A stretch of 64,000 nucleotides of DNA from the NCBI GenBank assembly GCA_016713105.1, contig JADJPS010000021.1, positions 1 to 64,000 on the forward strand, read 5' to 3'. Below the pieces are notes generated by a model. It was not told the origin of the DNA. It saw only the letters and a program-made list of their open reading frames with translations, and made no database searches. Position 1 is the first letter of the stretch. Every line of letters begins with the position of its first letter. The DNA comes from Devosia sp. GTDB taxonomy: Bacteria; Pseudomonadota; Alphaproteobacteria; Rhizobiales; Devosiaceae. Below are positions 36,327-44,667 of this stretch, piece by piece. The translations under genes and the position numbers were made by a program.

Positions 36327-37406
36327 TCACCGAAACCCCTCCGGCAGCCAGCTGCGGTATTTCGGATGCTCCGGGCCGATCGGGAAGCGCACGTCCTCGT
36401 GCGTTTCGCTCGAGTGGTAGAAGGCGGTGACGATTTCCAGCGCCCGCCGCGAATCCGCGCTGGTCACCGGCAGTGGCCCAAGCCCCTCGAGCGCATCCCA
36501 GAACAGCCGCATCTGCGTTTCGAAGCGCGGCGGGGTGTCCTGCCAGTCCTTCAGCAAGTCGTCGATCCTCAGCCTCGTCGCCTCGTTGCGCGGCAGGATC
36601 TTCCAGAGCGCGCCGCCCGGATTGTAGGGGGCATGGTCGCTTTCGAAGGTGACGTTCTCGAAGGCGATGCGGATGCGGCTGATTTCGTCGGCCGAGCCGA
36701 GCGTCGCGGTGAAGCTCGCCAGTGCGCCCGAGGCCATTTCCACCGAGGCGGAGATGCAGTCCTCGACCTCGATCGGGTTGACCCGCGTCGTCACCCGGCC
36801 GAACAGGGATTTCGGTTCGCCCATCAGATAGGTGAAGATGTCGTGCGGGTGGATGGCGTGGGTCATCAGCACCCCGCCCAGCTCGGTCCTCCACTTGCCG
36901 CGCCAGGGCACGGCATAGTAGTCCGCCTCGCGCCGCCACAGCGTCTCGACCGTCCCCACGAAGGGTTTCCCGGCGATGCCGGCGTCGATGATCGCCTTGG
37001 CCTGGCCGATGCCGTTGCCGAAGCGGTACTGGAACACCGGCATGAGCCGGCCCGTCGAGCGCTTCTCCTCGGCGATCACCTCGTCGACCTGCGCCAGGCT
37101 GCCGACCAGCGGCTTTTCGCAGATTACGTGCTTGCCGGCCCTGAGCGCCGCAATCACCATGGGGTGGTGCAGCATGGGCGGGGTGCAGATGTCGATGATG
37201 TCGAGATCGTCCATCGCCAGCAGGTCGTCAAACCTTTCGACACGCCGCTCGATGCCGAACTCGTCGGCGAGCCCGTTGCGGCGACCCGAATCGAGATCGC
37301 AGATGGCGAGCACCCGGAAGCGGTCCTTGTTGGTCTCGTAGCCGTCCATGATGTGGGCGCGGCCGATGCCACCGCCGACCACCGCGACCGTGTAGATCCT
37401 GTTCAT
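36327..37406 (-). CDS. Gfo/Idh/MocA family NAD(P)-dependent oxidoreductase
   Basis: A 359-residue oxidoreductase. The Rossmann strand is YTVAVVGGGIGRAHI, the catalytic Lys motif is HVICEKPLVG, and GGVLMTHAIHPHDIFTYLMG supplies the usual His/Asp region. The family oxidises or reduces sugars, inositols and their derivatives, often at C-2 or C-3. Its ATG at 37406 overlaps the stop of the next oxidoreductase gene (ATGA), so the two are coupled. It belongs to the operon of the sugar importer under the TetR-linked promoter. Substrate unknown. Confidence 0.88.
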   Translation of the reverse strand: MNRIYTVAVVGGGIGRAHIMDGYETNKDRFRVLAICDLDSGRRNGLADEFGIERRVERFDDLLAMDDLDIIDICTPPMLHHPMVIAALRAGKHVICEKPLVGSLAQVDEVIAEEKRSTGRLMPVFQYRFGNGIGQAKAIIDAGIAGKPFVGTVETLWRREADYYAVPWRGKWRTELGGVLMTHAIHPHDIFTYLMGEPKSLFGRVTTRVNPIEVEDCISASVEMASGALASFTATLGSADEISRIRIAFENVTFESDHAPYNPGGALWKILPRNEATRLRIDDLLKDWQDTPPRFETQMRLFWDALEGLGPLPVTSADSRRALEIVTAFYHSSETHEDVRFPIGPEHPKYRSWLPEGFR

Positions 37407-38422
37407 TGCTGCCACACCGTTCCGATTTCGGCCATTTGCTGCGCCGTCAGTGCCAGTTCCATCGCCTTGAAGGCTCGCGCCTGCGGCATCGCCGTTTCCG
37501 TCCGATCGTGGATGTCGGCGATCAGCTGCCGTCCATAGGGCAGCTCCTGCGTCGCACAGTCGATGTGCCGGGTGCCCGCCTTGTCGACGAGGAACAGGTG
37601 GTCGGTGCCCGGCCGGCCGGCGATGTCGATATACTTGCGGCACTCGATATAGCCTTCGGTGCCCAGGATCACCAGTCGCCCGTCGCCCCAGGTGCCGAGC
37701 CCGTCGGGCGTGAACCAGTCGACCCGCACATAGCCCGTCGTCGTGGGCGACTTCAGGTGCATGTCACCCACGTCCTGCAGTCCGGGCCGGCCCGGATTGC
37801 CGCGGTTGTTGACGGTCGCCGAAATCACCTCGGCCTCGGTATCGCTGCCGGAGAAGAACAGGAACTGCTCGCACTGGTGGCTGCCGATGTCACAGAGAAT
37901 GCCGCCATAGCGGGGCCGGTCGTAGAACCAGTCCGGCCGCTGGTTGTTGCGGATCTGGTGCGGACCGAGCCCAAGGGTGTGCACCACCCTGCCGATCGCG
38001 CCGGCGGCGACCAGTTCTCCGGCCCTTACCGTCGAGCGCGTCTCGAAATGCTCGGAGTAGCAGACCGAATAGATGCGGCCGGTCTCGGCCTGGGCGCGCC
38101 GCAGTTCGGCCAGTTGCGCAAGCGTCGTCATCCCCGGCTTGTCGCTCATCACGTCCTTGCCGTGCCGCATGACCTCGATCGAGAGCGCGGCACGTTCGTT
38201 CAGCACCGCTGCCGTCAGCACCAGGTGGATCGAAGCATCCTCGAGGATCGCCCGCCGGTCGGCCACCCGTCGCGCCTGCGGATATTTCTCGCCGAACGGG
38301 ACGGCCAACTCGTCCTCGGGCGCGCAGAAGGCCACGAACTCGGCGCCCTCGCGCAGCAGCAGGTTCACCTGACCGTAGATGTGGGAATGATTGAGGCCGA
38401 TGGCGGCGAAGCGGATGGTCAT
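37403..38422 (-). CDS. Gfo/Idh/MocA family oxidoreductase (DKP variant)
   Basis: A 339-residue protein with an N-terminal FAAIGLNHSHIYGQVN in place of the classic GxGxxG loop and a DVMSDKPGMTTL motif where most relatives have EKP. The Lys is kept; the acidic residue is Asp. GGILCDIGSHQCEQFLFF matches the substrate-side helix. The changes suggest a subgroup with altered cofactor handling. Its start overlaps the stop of the DUF559 gene by ATGA, and its stop overlaps the next oxidoreductase start. It probably acts with that enzyme on the imported sugar. Confidence 0.83.
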   Translation of the reverse strand: MTIRFAAIGLNHSHIYGQVNLLLREGAEFVAFCAPEDELAVPFGEKYPQARRVADRRAILEDASIHLVLTAAVLNERAALSIEVMRHGKDVMSDKPGMTTLAQLAELRRAQAETGRIYSVCYSEHFETRSTVRAGELVAAGAIGRVVHTLGLGPHQIRNNQRPDWFYDRPRYGGILCDIGSHQCEQFLFFSGSDTEAEVISATVNNRGNPGRPGLQDVGDMHLKSPTTTGYVRVDWFTPDGLGTWGDGRLVILGTEGYIECRKYIDIAGRPGTDHLFLVDKAGTRHIDCATQELPYGRQLIADIHDRTETAMPQARAFKAMELALTAQQMAEIGTVWQQ

Positions 38423-38862
38423 TGCAGGGCTCTATTGGTGGAATCGAGCGGCGGCAAAGCCGCCTCTTCACCTCCCCCCTGGTGGGGGAGGCCGGGAGGG
38501 GGGAGGCCACGGGTACGGCGTTTCGGGCGACCTGCCAACTGCTCCGAAATGACCCGATAGACGCCATCCGGATTGCTCATTACGTCGAGATTGGTGAAAC
38601 GCAGGACGGAGTAGCCTTCGCCGCGCAGGAAGGCGTCACGCTGTTCGTCCCGATCTTGCGCCCCTGCCACGTAGTGGGTTTCGCCATCGAGTTCGACGAT
38701 CAGGTTGGCATGGTGGCAAACGAAATCGACATAATAGGGACCAATCTGCTCCTGCTTGCGGAAATGGTAGTCGCCGGTGCGCAGTGGATAGATGAGGCGC
38801 CACAGCTTTCGCTCAGGCGCAGTGGAATTGGCGCGAAGCTTCTTCTCGACTTCGGTGTTCAC
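38419..38862 (-). CDS. DUF559 endonuclease-like protein with a repeat-encoded tail
   Basis: A 147-residue protein of the DUF559 family, which shares the PD-(D/E)XK/Vsr-like nuclease core. The active-site pattern is visible as YYVDFVCHHANLIVELDGETH (D46, E57, D59), followed by RDEQRDAFLRGEGYSVLRFT. The start is a GTG at 38862. Residues about 117-134 (RGLPPPGLPHQGGG) are translated from a family-A palindromic repeat, and another copy in inverted orientation begins 5 bp before the start. The gene interrupts a sugar-uptake operon: the permease lies upstream and the oxidoreductase begins inside its stop codon. This looks like an insertion of a repeat-bounded unit. DNA cleavage is inferred from the fold. 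Confidence 0.8.
   Translation of the reverse strand: MNTEVEKKLRANSTAPERKLWRLIYPLRTGDYHFRKQEQIGPYYVDFVCHHANLIVELDGETHYVAGAQDRDEQRDAFLRGEGYSVLRFTNLDVMSNPDGVYRVISEQLAGRPKRRTRGLPPPGLPHQGGGEEAALPPLDSTNRALQ
38468..38506 (+). repeat. Family-A palindrome, left boundary of the DUF559 gene
   Basis: Starts CACCTCCCCCC, forms the hairpin CCTCCCCC / GGGGGAGG, then continues GCCGGGAGGGG. It encodes part of the DUF559 C-terminal tail. Its mate at 38867-38903 is inverted, so the ends CACCTCC face outward. Confidence 0.75.
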
Positions 38863-38866
38863 CGCG

Positions 38867-38903
38867 CACCCCCCTCCCAGCCTCCCCCACAAGGGGGGAG
38901 GTG
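38867..38903 (-). repeat. Family-A palindrome, right boundary of the DUF559 gene (inverted copy)
   Basis: The reverse complement starts CACCTCCCCCCTTGTG and ends GGCTGGGAGGGG, nearly identical to the left copy. With that copy it gives about 37-bp inverted ends around a 436-bp segment that holds the DUF559 gene. With the copy at 38947-38983 it also forms a tail-to-tail pair like the pairs at 45848 and 50742. Confidence 0.75.
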
Positions 38904-38946
38904 CCGTTCAGTGAGTTGGGCACAATCCAGCGAAATCCACCGGCCC

Positions 38947-38983
38947 CACACCTCCCCCTTGATGGGGGAGGCCGGGAGGGGTT
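38947..38983 (+). repeat. Family-A palindrome, third copy near the DUF559 gene
   Basis: ACACCTCCCCCTTGATGGGG then GAGGCCGGGAGGGG, in the gap before the permease gene. Together with the inverted copy 44 bp to the left it forms a paired unit resembling a bacterial interspersed mosaic element. Confidence 0.7.
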
Positions 38984-39016
38984 GGAGCCACAAACTCGAT
39001 GCCGCAGTGGAAATCG

Positions 39017-39910
39017 TCACCGCTTCATCCCCGTCGTCGCAATCCCCTCGATCAGCAGCCGCTGGAAGAATAGGAAGAACACGAAGATCGGCACGAGGCT
39101 GAGCACGCTCATCGCAAACAGGCCGCCGAAGTCGCTCTCGCCGGTCGAGTCCGTGAAGGTCCTCAGCCCCAGCATCACGGTGTATTGCTTCATCTCGTTG
39201 AGGTAGATGAGGGGCGCGAAGAAATCGTCCCAGGTCCAGATGAAGGTGAAGATCGCCGCCGTCGCCAGCACCGGCAGTGACAGCGGCAGCATCACCTTCC
39301 AGTAGATGCGCCAGGCCGAGCAGCCATCCATCATCGCCGCTTCGTCGAGTTCGCGCGGGATGCCGCGGAAGAACTGCACCATCAGGAAGACGAAGAAGGC
39401 ATCCACGGCGAGGAACTTCGGCGCCACCAGCGGCAGGATGGTGTTCACCCAGCCCAGTTCGCGGAACAGCACATATTGCGGGATCAGCGTCACCTGGCTC
39501 GGCAGCATGAGCGTCATCAGCATCATGGCGAACCAGAAGCTCCTTCCCTTGAACCTGAGCCGGGCAAAGGCGAAGGCGGCCATCGAGCAGGCGATGAGAT
39601 TGCCGATGACGCAGGTGACCGAGATGACCAGGGAATTCCAGAAGAAGGTGCCGAAGCTGACGCGCAAACCGTCCCAGCCGCGGAAATAGCTGCCGAGGCT
39701 CCAGCTCGAGGGAATGAGCGTGCCCGAGAAGATCTCGTTCTCCGGCCGGAACGAGGCCGAGAGCATCCACAACAGCGGATAGAGCATGGCGATCGAGGCA
39801 GCGATCAGCGCGACATGGGCGAGCACGCCGTAGATGCGCTTGCGCAGCCGCTTGGCCGGGCTGTCCTCGGTGACGACGGTCAGCTTGTGGGCGTCCGAAA
39901 ACACGCTCAT
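39017..39910 (-). CDS. Carbohydrate ABC transporter permease (MalG/UgpE type)
   Basis: A 297-residue inner-membrane permease with six predicted helices. The cytoplasmic EAA loop reads RELDEAAMMDGCSAWRIYWK and docks the ATPase. The N-terminus LYPLLWMLSASFRP is typical of MalG-like proteins. The ATG at 39910 begins after the repeat-containing gap; an upstream extension would translate the repeat. It works with the permease at 40017-40964, the binding protein at 40969-42246 and the ATPase at 35019-36095. Confidence 0.9.
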   Translation of the reverse strand: MSVFSDAHKLTVVTEDSPAKRLRKRIYGVLAHVALIAASIAMLYPLLWMLSASFRPENEIFSGTLIPSSWSLGSYFRGWDGLRVSFGTFFWNSLVISVTCVIGNLIACSMAAFAFARLRFKGRSFWFAMMLMTLMLPSQVTLIPQYVLFRELGWVNTILPLVAPKFLAVDAFFVFLMVQFFRGIPRELDEAAMMDGCSAWRIYWKVMLPLSLPVLATAAIFTFIWTWDDFFAPLIYLNEMKQYTVMLGLRTFTDSTGESDFGGLFAMSVLSLVPIFVFFLFFQRLLIEGIATTGMKR

Positions 39911-39925
39911 GGGCGGATCTCCGCC

Positions 39926-40002
39926 GCGCGCCGGATGAGGGGTGACCCTCCCCTGCGACGCGGGGGAGGGGGACCGGCAAAGCCGGTGGAGGGGGCGGTC
40001 GC
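39926..40002. repeat. Partial family-B / GC-rich palindrome
   Basis: Holds CGCCGGATGAGGGG, as in the element at 36124, and a hairpin CCCTCCCC / GGGGAGGG around 39946-39972. It lies in the 106-bp gap between the two permease genes. Confidence 0.5.
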
Positions 40003-40016
40003 GGGCACCGGATGCA

Positions 40017-40964
40017 TCAGTCGTCATAGTGCACCCAGTACTTGCTGGTCAGGAACGAGAAGGCGGTGAAGCAGGCGACCAGCAGCAGCAGGAACCACGC
40101 GAGCGCCGAGGCATAGCCCATGCGGAAGAACCCGAACGCTTCCTGGTAGAGGTAGAGCGTATAGAACAACGTCGAGTTGATCGGGTTGCCGGTGCCGGCC
40201 GAAATAATGAAGGCCGGCGTGAAGCTCTTGAACGCCTCGATGGTCTGGATGATGGCGTTGAAGAACACCACCGGGGTCAGCATGGGCAGCGTGATCCTCC
40301 AGAACACGCGCCACTTGCTGGCGCCCTCGAGGCTCGCGGCCTCGTACATGTCCTGCGGGATCTGCCTGAGGCCGGCGAGAAAAATGATCATCGGCGAGCC
40401 GAACTGCCAGATGCTGAGGATGATCAGCGTCCACAGCGAGTAGCGCGGGTTGGAAATCCAGCTGGGCCCGACAATGCCGAGCGGAGCGAGAAACTGGTTG
40501 ACCACGCCGTCGCCAGCAAACAGCTGGCGCCACAGGATGGCGATGGCGACCGAGGCGCCGAGCAGCGAGGGCAGGTAGAACAGTGCCCGGTAGACCGGCA
40601 GCCCCTTCATGCCGCGGTTGAGCAGCAGGGCCACGCCCAGCGCGAAGGCGAGCTTCAGCGGTACCGAGAAGATCACGAAGAACAGCGTCACCCGCATCGA
40701 GGCGAGGAACTTGGCATCGTTGGTGAACATGCGGATGTAGTTGTCCGCCCCGACCCAGCGCGGTGCCGTCAGCAGGTCGAAATTGGTGAAGCTCAGGTAG
40801 AGCGAGGTGACGATCGGGCCGATCGTCAGGCCGAGAAAGCCGATCAGCCACGGCAGCAGGAAGAGGTAGCCGGGGGCATTGTTCGCCAATGCCCTCGACC
40901 ACCAGCCGCTATCGACCGCGCGCCGGGTCGTGCCCGCTTCGGCCACCATTCCGGGCGCGGACAT
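40017..40964 (-). CDS. Carbohydrate ABC transporter permease (MalF/UgpA type)
   Basis: A 315-residue permease with six predicted helices. The first membrane segment is GYLFLLPWLIGFLGLTIGPI; the EAA loop reads QDMYEAASLEGASKWRVFWR. The ATG at 40964 follows the binding-protein stop by 4 bp, so they are coupled. It forms the translocation pore with the MalG-type partner. Confidence 0.9.
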   Translation of the reverse strand: MSAPGMVAEAGTTRRAVDSGWWSRALANNAPGYLFLLPWLIGFLGLTIGPIVTSLYLSFTNFDLLTAPRWVGADNYIRMFTNDAKFLASMRVTLFFVIFSVPLKLAFALGVALLLNRGMKGLPVYRALFYLPSLLGASVAIAILWRQLFAGDGVVNQFLAPLGIVGPSWISNPRYSLWTLIILSIWQFGSPMIIFLAGLRQIPQDMYEAASLEGASKWRVFWRITLPMLTPVVFFNAIIQTIEAFKSFTPAFIISAGTGNPINSTLFYTLYLYQEAFGFFRMGYASALAWFLLLLVACFTAFSFLTSKYWVHYDD

Positions 40965-40968
40965 CCGG

Positions 40969-42246
40969 TCAGCTGGCGCGTGACAGGATGTCGTTGGCGC
41001 CGCTGAACAGCGCCTTGCCGGCATCCTCGGCCGAGCGGGCGCCGAAGCCGACTTCCCGGCTGATCACCCGGAACAGCGAGGCGTCGATCTCGCCGGCCTT
41101 GGCAGGCGGGGAGGGCGGCAGCGCACCGAGGAGCGGCCCGAGATTGGCAACGAAATTGAGCGCGATCTGGCTCTGTTCGTCGAGGGTCGGGGCCAGCGCC
41201 TCGCGCACGGACTTCGAGCAGGGAATGCCGCGCTCGACGCCGAGCACCTTGCTGGCATCGGGGCTGTTGACGAAGTAGCTGACGAACTTGGCCGCTTCTT
41301 CCTTGTTGCCCGAGCCGCCGGCCACCGAGAAGAACATCGAGGGCTTGCGGTAGTGGCCGCCGGGCGCGTCGGTGGCGATGCGCGGGAAGTTCGAGATGGT
41401 GATCCTGTCCTGGTTGATCGCCTGGAAGGCCACCAGCTGGTTGGAGTTGGACGGGATCACAGAGGCCTTGTTCAGCGTCAGCATGGTGGTCTCGAGCGGG
41501 CCCGTGTCGAGGGCCTGGTCCTCGGCATTGACGCACACGCCCTTGTCGCGCAGGCCGGCCCACATGGTGAACCAGTCGATGGCATCGCCCTCTTCCCAGG
41601 CGAGCCCGCCCTCGGCGGTGTAGAGCGCCTTGCCGCGCTGGCGCAGCCAGTTCTCGAACATCGGCTCGGAACCGGAACCGTCGGCCAGCACCTTCTTGCC
41701 AACGCCGGCGGCGGCGAAGGCATCGGCCATCGCCTCGAAGTCGGCATAGGTGGTGGTCGGCCCCGGGACCGGGACGCCGGCCTTCTCGAAGTCGGCGGTA
41801 TTGATCATCAGCGCCACCGAATTGGCGCCCAGGCTGATGCCGTAGAGCTTGCCGTCGACCTTGCCGCCGTCGAGCTGGTCCTGGTCGAAATCAGCGAGCT
41901 GCAGTGCGCCGCCGACGAACTCGTCCAGCGGGGCGATGGCTTGGCGCGTCGCGTACTCGACGATGTAGCGGTAGTCCATCTGGATGACGTCCGGGGCATT
42001 GCCGCCGGCAGTCTGCGTCGCGAGCTTGGGCCAGTAGTCGTTCCAGGCGAGAAACTCACCCTCGATCTCCGGGCCGCCCGCCTGGGCGTAGAGGTCCGTC
42101 ACCCCGTAGGTGCGGTCGGCGCGGGCCTGGCTGCCCCAGAAGATCAGCCGCAGCGCCTGCTGGGCGAAGGCGGGCGAAATCCCGGCAGCGGCGGCGAGCG
42201 CCGTCGAGCCGAGCAGAAACTGGCGTCGGTCTAGTCTGATGGTCAT
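40969..42246 (-). CDS. Carbohydrate ABC transporter substrate-binding protein (Tat-type signal)
   Basis: A 425-residue family-1 extracellular binding protein. The N-terminus RLDRRQFLLGSTALAAAAG has a twin-arginine motif and hydrophobic core with cleavage after AFA, so Tat export is likely. WGSQARADRTYGV starts the mature part, and the hinge segment LYGISLGANSVALMINT is typical of oligosaccharide binders. The ATG at 42246 follows a strong GGGAGGAA site. A TetR-type operator candidate lies 58 bp upstream. It is first in the operon that continues to the ATPase at 35 kb. Confidence 0.9.
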   Translation of the reverse strand: MTIRLDRRQFLLGSTALAAAAGISPAFAQQALRLIFWGSQARADRTYGVTDLYAQAGGPEIEGEFLAWNDYWPKLATQTAGGNAPDVIQMDYRYIVEYATRQAIAPLDEFVGGALQLADFDQDQLDGGKVDGKLYGISLGANSVALMINTADFEKAGVPVPGPTTTYADFEAMADAFAAAGVGKKVLADGSGSEPMFENWLRQRGKALYTAEGGLAWEEGDAIDWFTMWAGLRDKGVCVNAEDQALDTGPLETTMLTLNKASVIPSNSNQLVAFQAINQDRITISNFPRIATDAPGGHYRKPSMFFSVAGGSGNKEEAAKFVSYFVNSPDASKVLGVERGIPCSKSVREALAPTLDEQSQIALNFVANLGPLLGALPPSPPAKAGEIDASLFRVISREVGFGARSAEDAGKALFSGANDILSRAS

Positions 42247-42303
42247 GGCTTCCTCCCAATTACTGCCATTCGGGGCCGGGGGCATTGTGCTCCTTCCGGA
42301 CCT

Positions 42304-42323
42304 AAATAACCAGTTGGTTACAA
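42304..42323. promoter_or_regulatory. Candidate TetR operator, site 1
   Basis: The core TAACCA-GT-TGGTTA is a perfect inverted repeat. The 20-bp site matches the one at 43292-43311 at 16 positions. It lies between the TetR gene and the binding-protein start, where repression of the importer operon is expected. Confidence 0.65.
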
Positions 42324-42443
42324 CCATGGGCTGGCAGGCCGGCGGTGTCAATCCCGGATGAGAAACGATTGCGGCGCGGTCGGGCGCCGTGCATCCATGC
42401 TCAGAGATGTCGGTTCCCGAGCCCTGTTGCGCGGGCGACTCGT

Positions 42444-43127
42444 TCAGGCGCGCTTGGTCCGGAGATAGTCGAGCACCATCTGCACGGCCTGCGCCTCGCG
42501 GTCCTGAATCAGCGCGAACTGGCTCAGATCCTTGCCGAAAACCACCGACAGCGTCTGCATGTTGGAGACATAGAAGTAGCACAGCGAGATGATCGAAATG
42601 TACAGCTGCATCGGGTCGACATCGGTGCGGAAGATACCCAGTTCGTGCCCGCGCTTCACGATCTCCTGAAGCTCGCCCACGATGGGCGAGCGGATCTCGT
42701 CGACATTCCGGATCTTCCTGACAAAGCGGGCGTTCTGCAGGTTTTCCACAGAGAGCAGGCGCGGAAACCAGGGATTGGCGAGAAAGTGCCGGAAGGTGAA
42801 GCGGATGATCCGGTCCACGGCTTCCACCGGATCGTACTGGCTGATGCGCAGTTCGCGCTCGCCGCGGCGGATCTCCGTGGAGGAGTCGAGCAGTACGGCC
42901 TCGTAGAGCGCTTCCTTGTTGCCGAAATAGTGGTACAGCAGCCGCTTGTTGGCCTTGGCGCGATCCGCGATGGCGTCCACCCGGGCGCCCTTGAAGCCTT
43001 CCTCGCAGAACTCGTCGCGCGCTGCCTTGAGGATCGAGGCCTTGGTCTTTTCGGCGTCGCGAGGCCGTGCGGGCAGGGCTGCGGCCGTCACCCGCCGCTT
43101 CTTCGCCACCACCACATCGCTTGCCAT
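42444..43127 (-). CDS. TetR/AcrR family transcriptional regulator
   Basis: A 227-residue regulator. The N-terminal helix-turn-helix lies in SILKAARDEFCEEGFKGARV with AIADRAKANKRLLYHYFGNK; the C-terminal ligand domain resembles the TetR_C groups found with RutR-like proteins (FRHFLANPWFPRLLSVENLQ). The ATG at 43127 has a GAGGGGG site. Near-identical operator-like sites lie on both sides of the gene, one before the importer operon and one between this gene and the divergent oxidoreductase, so it probably represses both and itself. The inducer is likely the imported sugar or an early intermediate. Confidence 0.87.
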   Translation of the reverse strand: MASDVVVAKKRRVTAAALPARPRDAEKTKASILKAARDEFCEEGFKGARVDAIADRAKANKRLLYHYFGNKEALYEAVLLDSSTEIRRGERELRISQYDPVEAVDRIIRFTFRHFLANPWFPRLLSVENLQNARFVRKIRNVDEIRSPIVGELQEIVKRGHELGIFRTDVDPMQLYISIISLCYFYVSNMQTLSVVFGKDLSQFALIQDREAQAVQMVLDYLRTKRA

Positions 43128-43291
43128 CAATCCCCCTCGCCGCCACCTGGGCCGTGCTGTTCCGGTTCGTCCGCGCTGACCGCTTAGCACGTGCGGCAGA
43201 CGTCGTGCGGCGGGTGGTCCGTCGAACTTTGTTCAATCTGCGCCGCCCGCCTGCGCCGCCTCTTGACGGTCCATCCTAGCCTTGTGTATCC

Positions 43292-43311
43292 AAGTAACCA
43301 AGTAGTTACAA
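43292..43311. promoter_or_regulatory. Candidate TetR operator, site 2
   Basis: Arms GTAAC and GTTAC at 43294-43309; the 20-bp site shares 16 positions with site 1, including TAACCA and GTTACAA. It is 23 bp before the divergent oxidoreductase start and upstream of the TetR gene. Confidence 0.65.
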
Positions 43312-43333
43312 AATTTGTGGGTGGAGGGGAGAT

Positions 43334-44488
43334 ATGGCTGAGCGGCGGCTGGGACTGATCATGCACGGCGTGACCGGTCGGATGGGGTACAACCAGCACC
43401 TGGTGCGCTCGGTCCTCGCGATCCGCGAGCAGGGCGGCATCGTCCTTGCCAACGGTGACAGGCTGCTCCTCGATCCGATCCTTGTCGGTCGGGATCGCGA
43501 GAAAATCCAAAGGCTTGCCGATCGACACGGGATCGCGCGCTGGACCACTGACCTCGATGCGGCGCTGGCCAGCCCCGACGACCAGCTGTTCTTTGACGCC
43601 GGTACCACGCAGATGCGCGCCGAACTGCTCTCCCGCGCCATCGACGCCGGCAAGCACGTTTACTGCGAAAAGCCGGTCTCGGACGATCTCGACTCTGCTG
43701 TTGCGCTGGCGAAGAAGGCGAAGTCGGCCGGCATCAGGCATGGCGTGGTGCAGGACAAGCTGTTCCTGCCGGGCCTTCTCAAGATCAGGATGCTCAAGGA
43801 CGCGGGCTTCTTCGGCCGTATCCTGTCGGTCCGCGGCGAGTTCGGCTACTGGGTATTCGAGGGCGACTGGGGCCAGCCGGCGCAGCGTCCCTCGTGGAAC
43901 TACCGCAAGGCCGACGGCGGCGGCATCATCCTCGACATGCTCTGCCACTGGCGCTACGTGCTGGATAACCTCTTCGGCGAGGTCAAGGCTGTAAGCTGTC
44001 TTGGCGCCACGCATATTCCCAGCCGCGTCGATGAGCACGGGCGCACCTACACCGCTGATGCCGACGACGCCGCCTATGCCACGTTCGAGCTCGAGGGCGG
44101 CATCGTCGCCCACATCAACTCCAGTTGGGACGTGCGCGTGCGACGCGACGACCTGGTGACCTTCCAGGTGGACGGCACCCATGGTTCGGCCGTCGCGGGC
44201 CTGCACAAGTGCTTCACCCAGCACCGGGTCAACACGCCCAAGCCGGTGTGGAACCCGGACCAGCCGCAGACCATCGAGTTCTTCGACAACTGGGAGGAAG
44301 TCCCCGGCAACGTGCCGGCCGACAATGGCTTCAAGGCGCAATGGGAGATGTTCCTGCGCCATGTCGCCGACGATGCACCCTGGCCCTACGGCCTCGAACA
44401 GGGGGCCAAGGGCGTGCAGCTTGCCATGCTCGGGCTGCAGAGCTGGAAGGAACGGCGCTGGCTCGATGTCCCGGCGCTGGGGATTTGA
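43334..44488 (+). CDS. Gfo/Idh/MocA family NAD(P)-dependent oxidoreductase
   Basis: A 384-residue oxidoreductase. The Rossmann segment is unusual (GLIMHGVTGRMGYNQHLVRS), the Lys motif is HVYCEKPVSDD, and GGGIILDMLCHWRYVLDNLF provides the His/Asp region. The ATG at 43334 follows GGAGGGGAGAT. It starts the operon that continues with the DUF993 and TIM-barrel proteins, directly downstream of a candidate TetR site. Sets of this type oxidise a sugar or glycoside before cleavage. The substrate cannot be named. Confidence 0.87.
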   Translation: MAERRLGLIMHGVTGRMGYNQHLVRSVLAIREQGGIVLANGDRLLLDPILVGRDREKIQRLADRHGIARWTTDLDAALASPDDQLFFDAGTTQMRAELLSRAIDAGKHVYCEKPVSDDLDSAVALAKKAKSAGIRHGVVQDKLFLPGLLKIRMLKDAGFFGRILSVRGEFGYWVFEGDWGQPAQRPSWNYRKADGGGIILDMLCHWRYVLDNLFGEVKAVSCLGATHIPSRVDEHGRTYTADADDAAYATFELEGGIVAHINSSWDVRVRRDDLVTFQVDGTHGSAVAGLHKCFTQHRVNTPKPVWNPDQPQTIEFFDNWEEVPGNVPADNGFKAQWEMFLRHVADDAPWPYGLEQGAKGVQLAMLGLQSWKERRWLDVPALGI

Positions 44489-44526
44489 GGCGAGACGGAT
44501 GAAGCGGCGCCCGGCTCTCCCTCCCA

Positions 44527-44641
44527 CCCTGTCCCTCCCCCGCAAGGGGGGAGGTGACCTGTGCTCACAAGTCCTCGTCACGCACCAACCGGTGTGCTGG
44601 CGTCTCCCTCCCCCTCGCGGGGAGGGGACAGGGGTGGGGGG
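44527..44641. repeat. Pair of GC-rich palindromes related to family A
   Basis: Two hairpin-forming copies (CCCTCCCCCGCAAGGGGGGAGG at 44533-44554 in two parts, and CTCCCC / GGGGAG near 44603-44627) fill the 179-bp gap before the DUF993 gene. Similar in composition and spacing to the pairs at 45848 and 50742. Confidence 0.55.
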
Positions 44642-44667
44642 AGCCCCGGGCACGATGGAGGTGCCAG

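Noticed and set aside
38468..38903. DUF559 gene as an ordinary insertion sequence with terminal inverted repeats
   Set aside because: The boundary repeats are the same palindromes found alone elsewhere, no target duplication was seen, and DUF559 is not a transposase family; reported instead as a repeat-associated gene.
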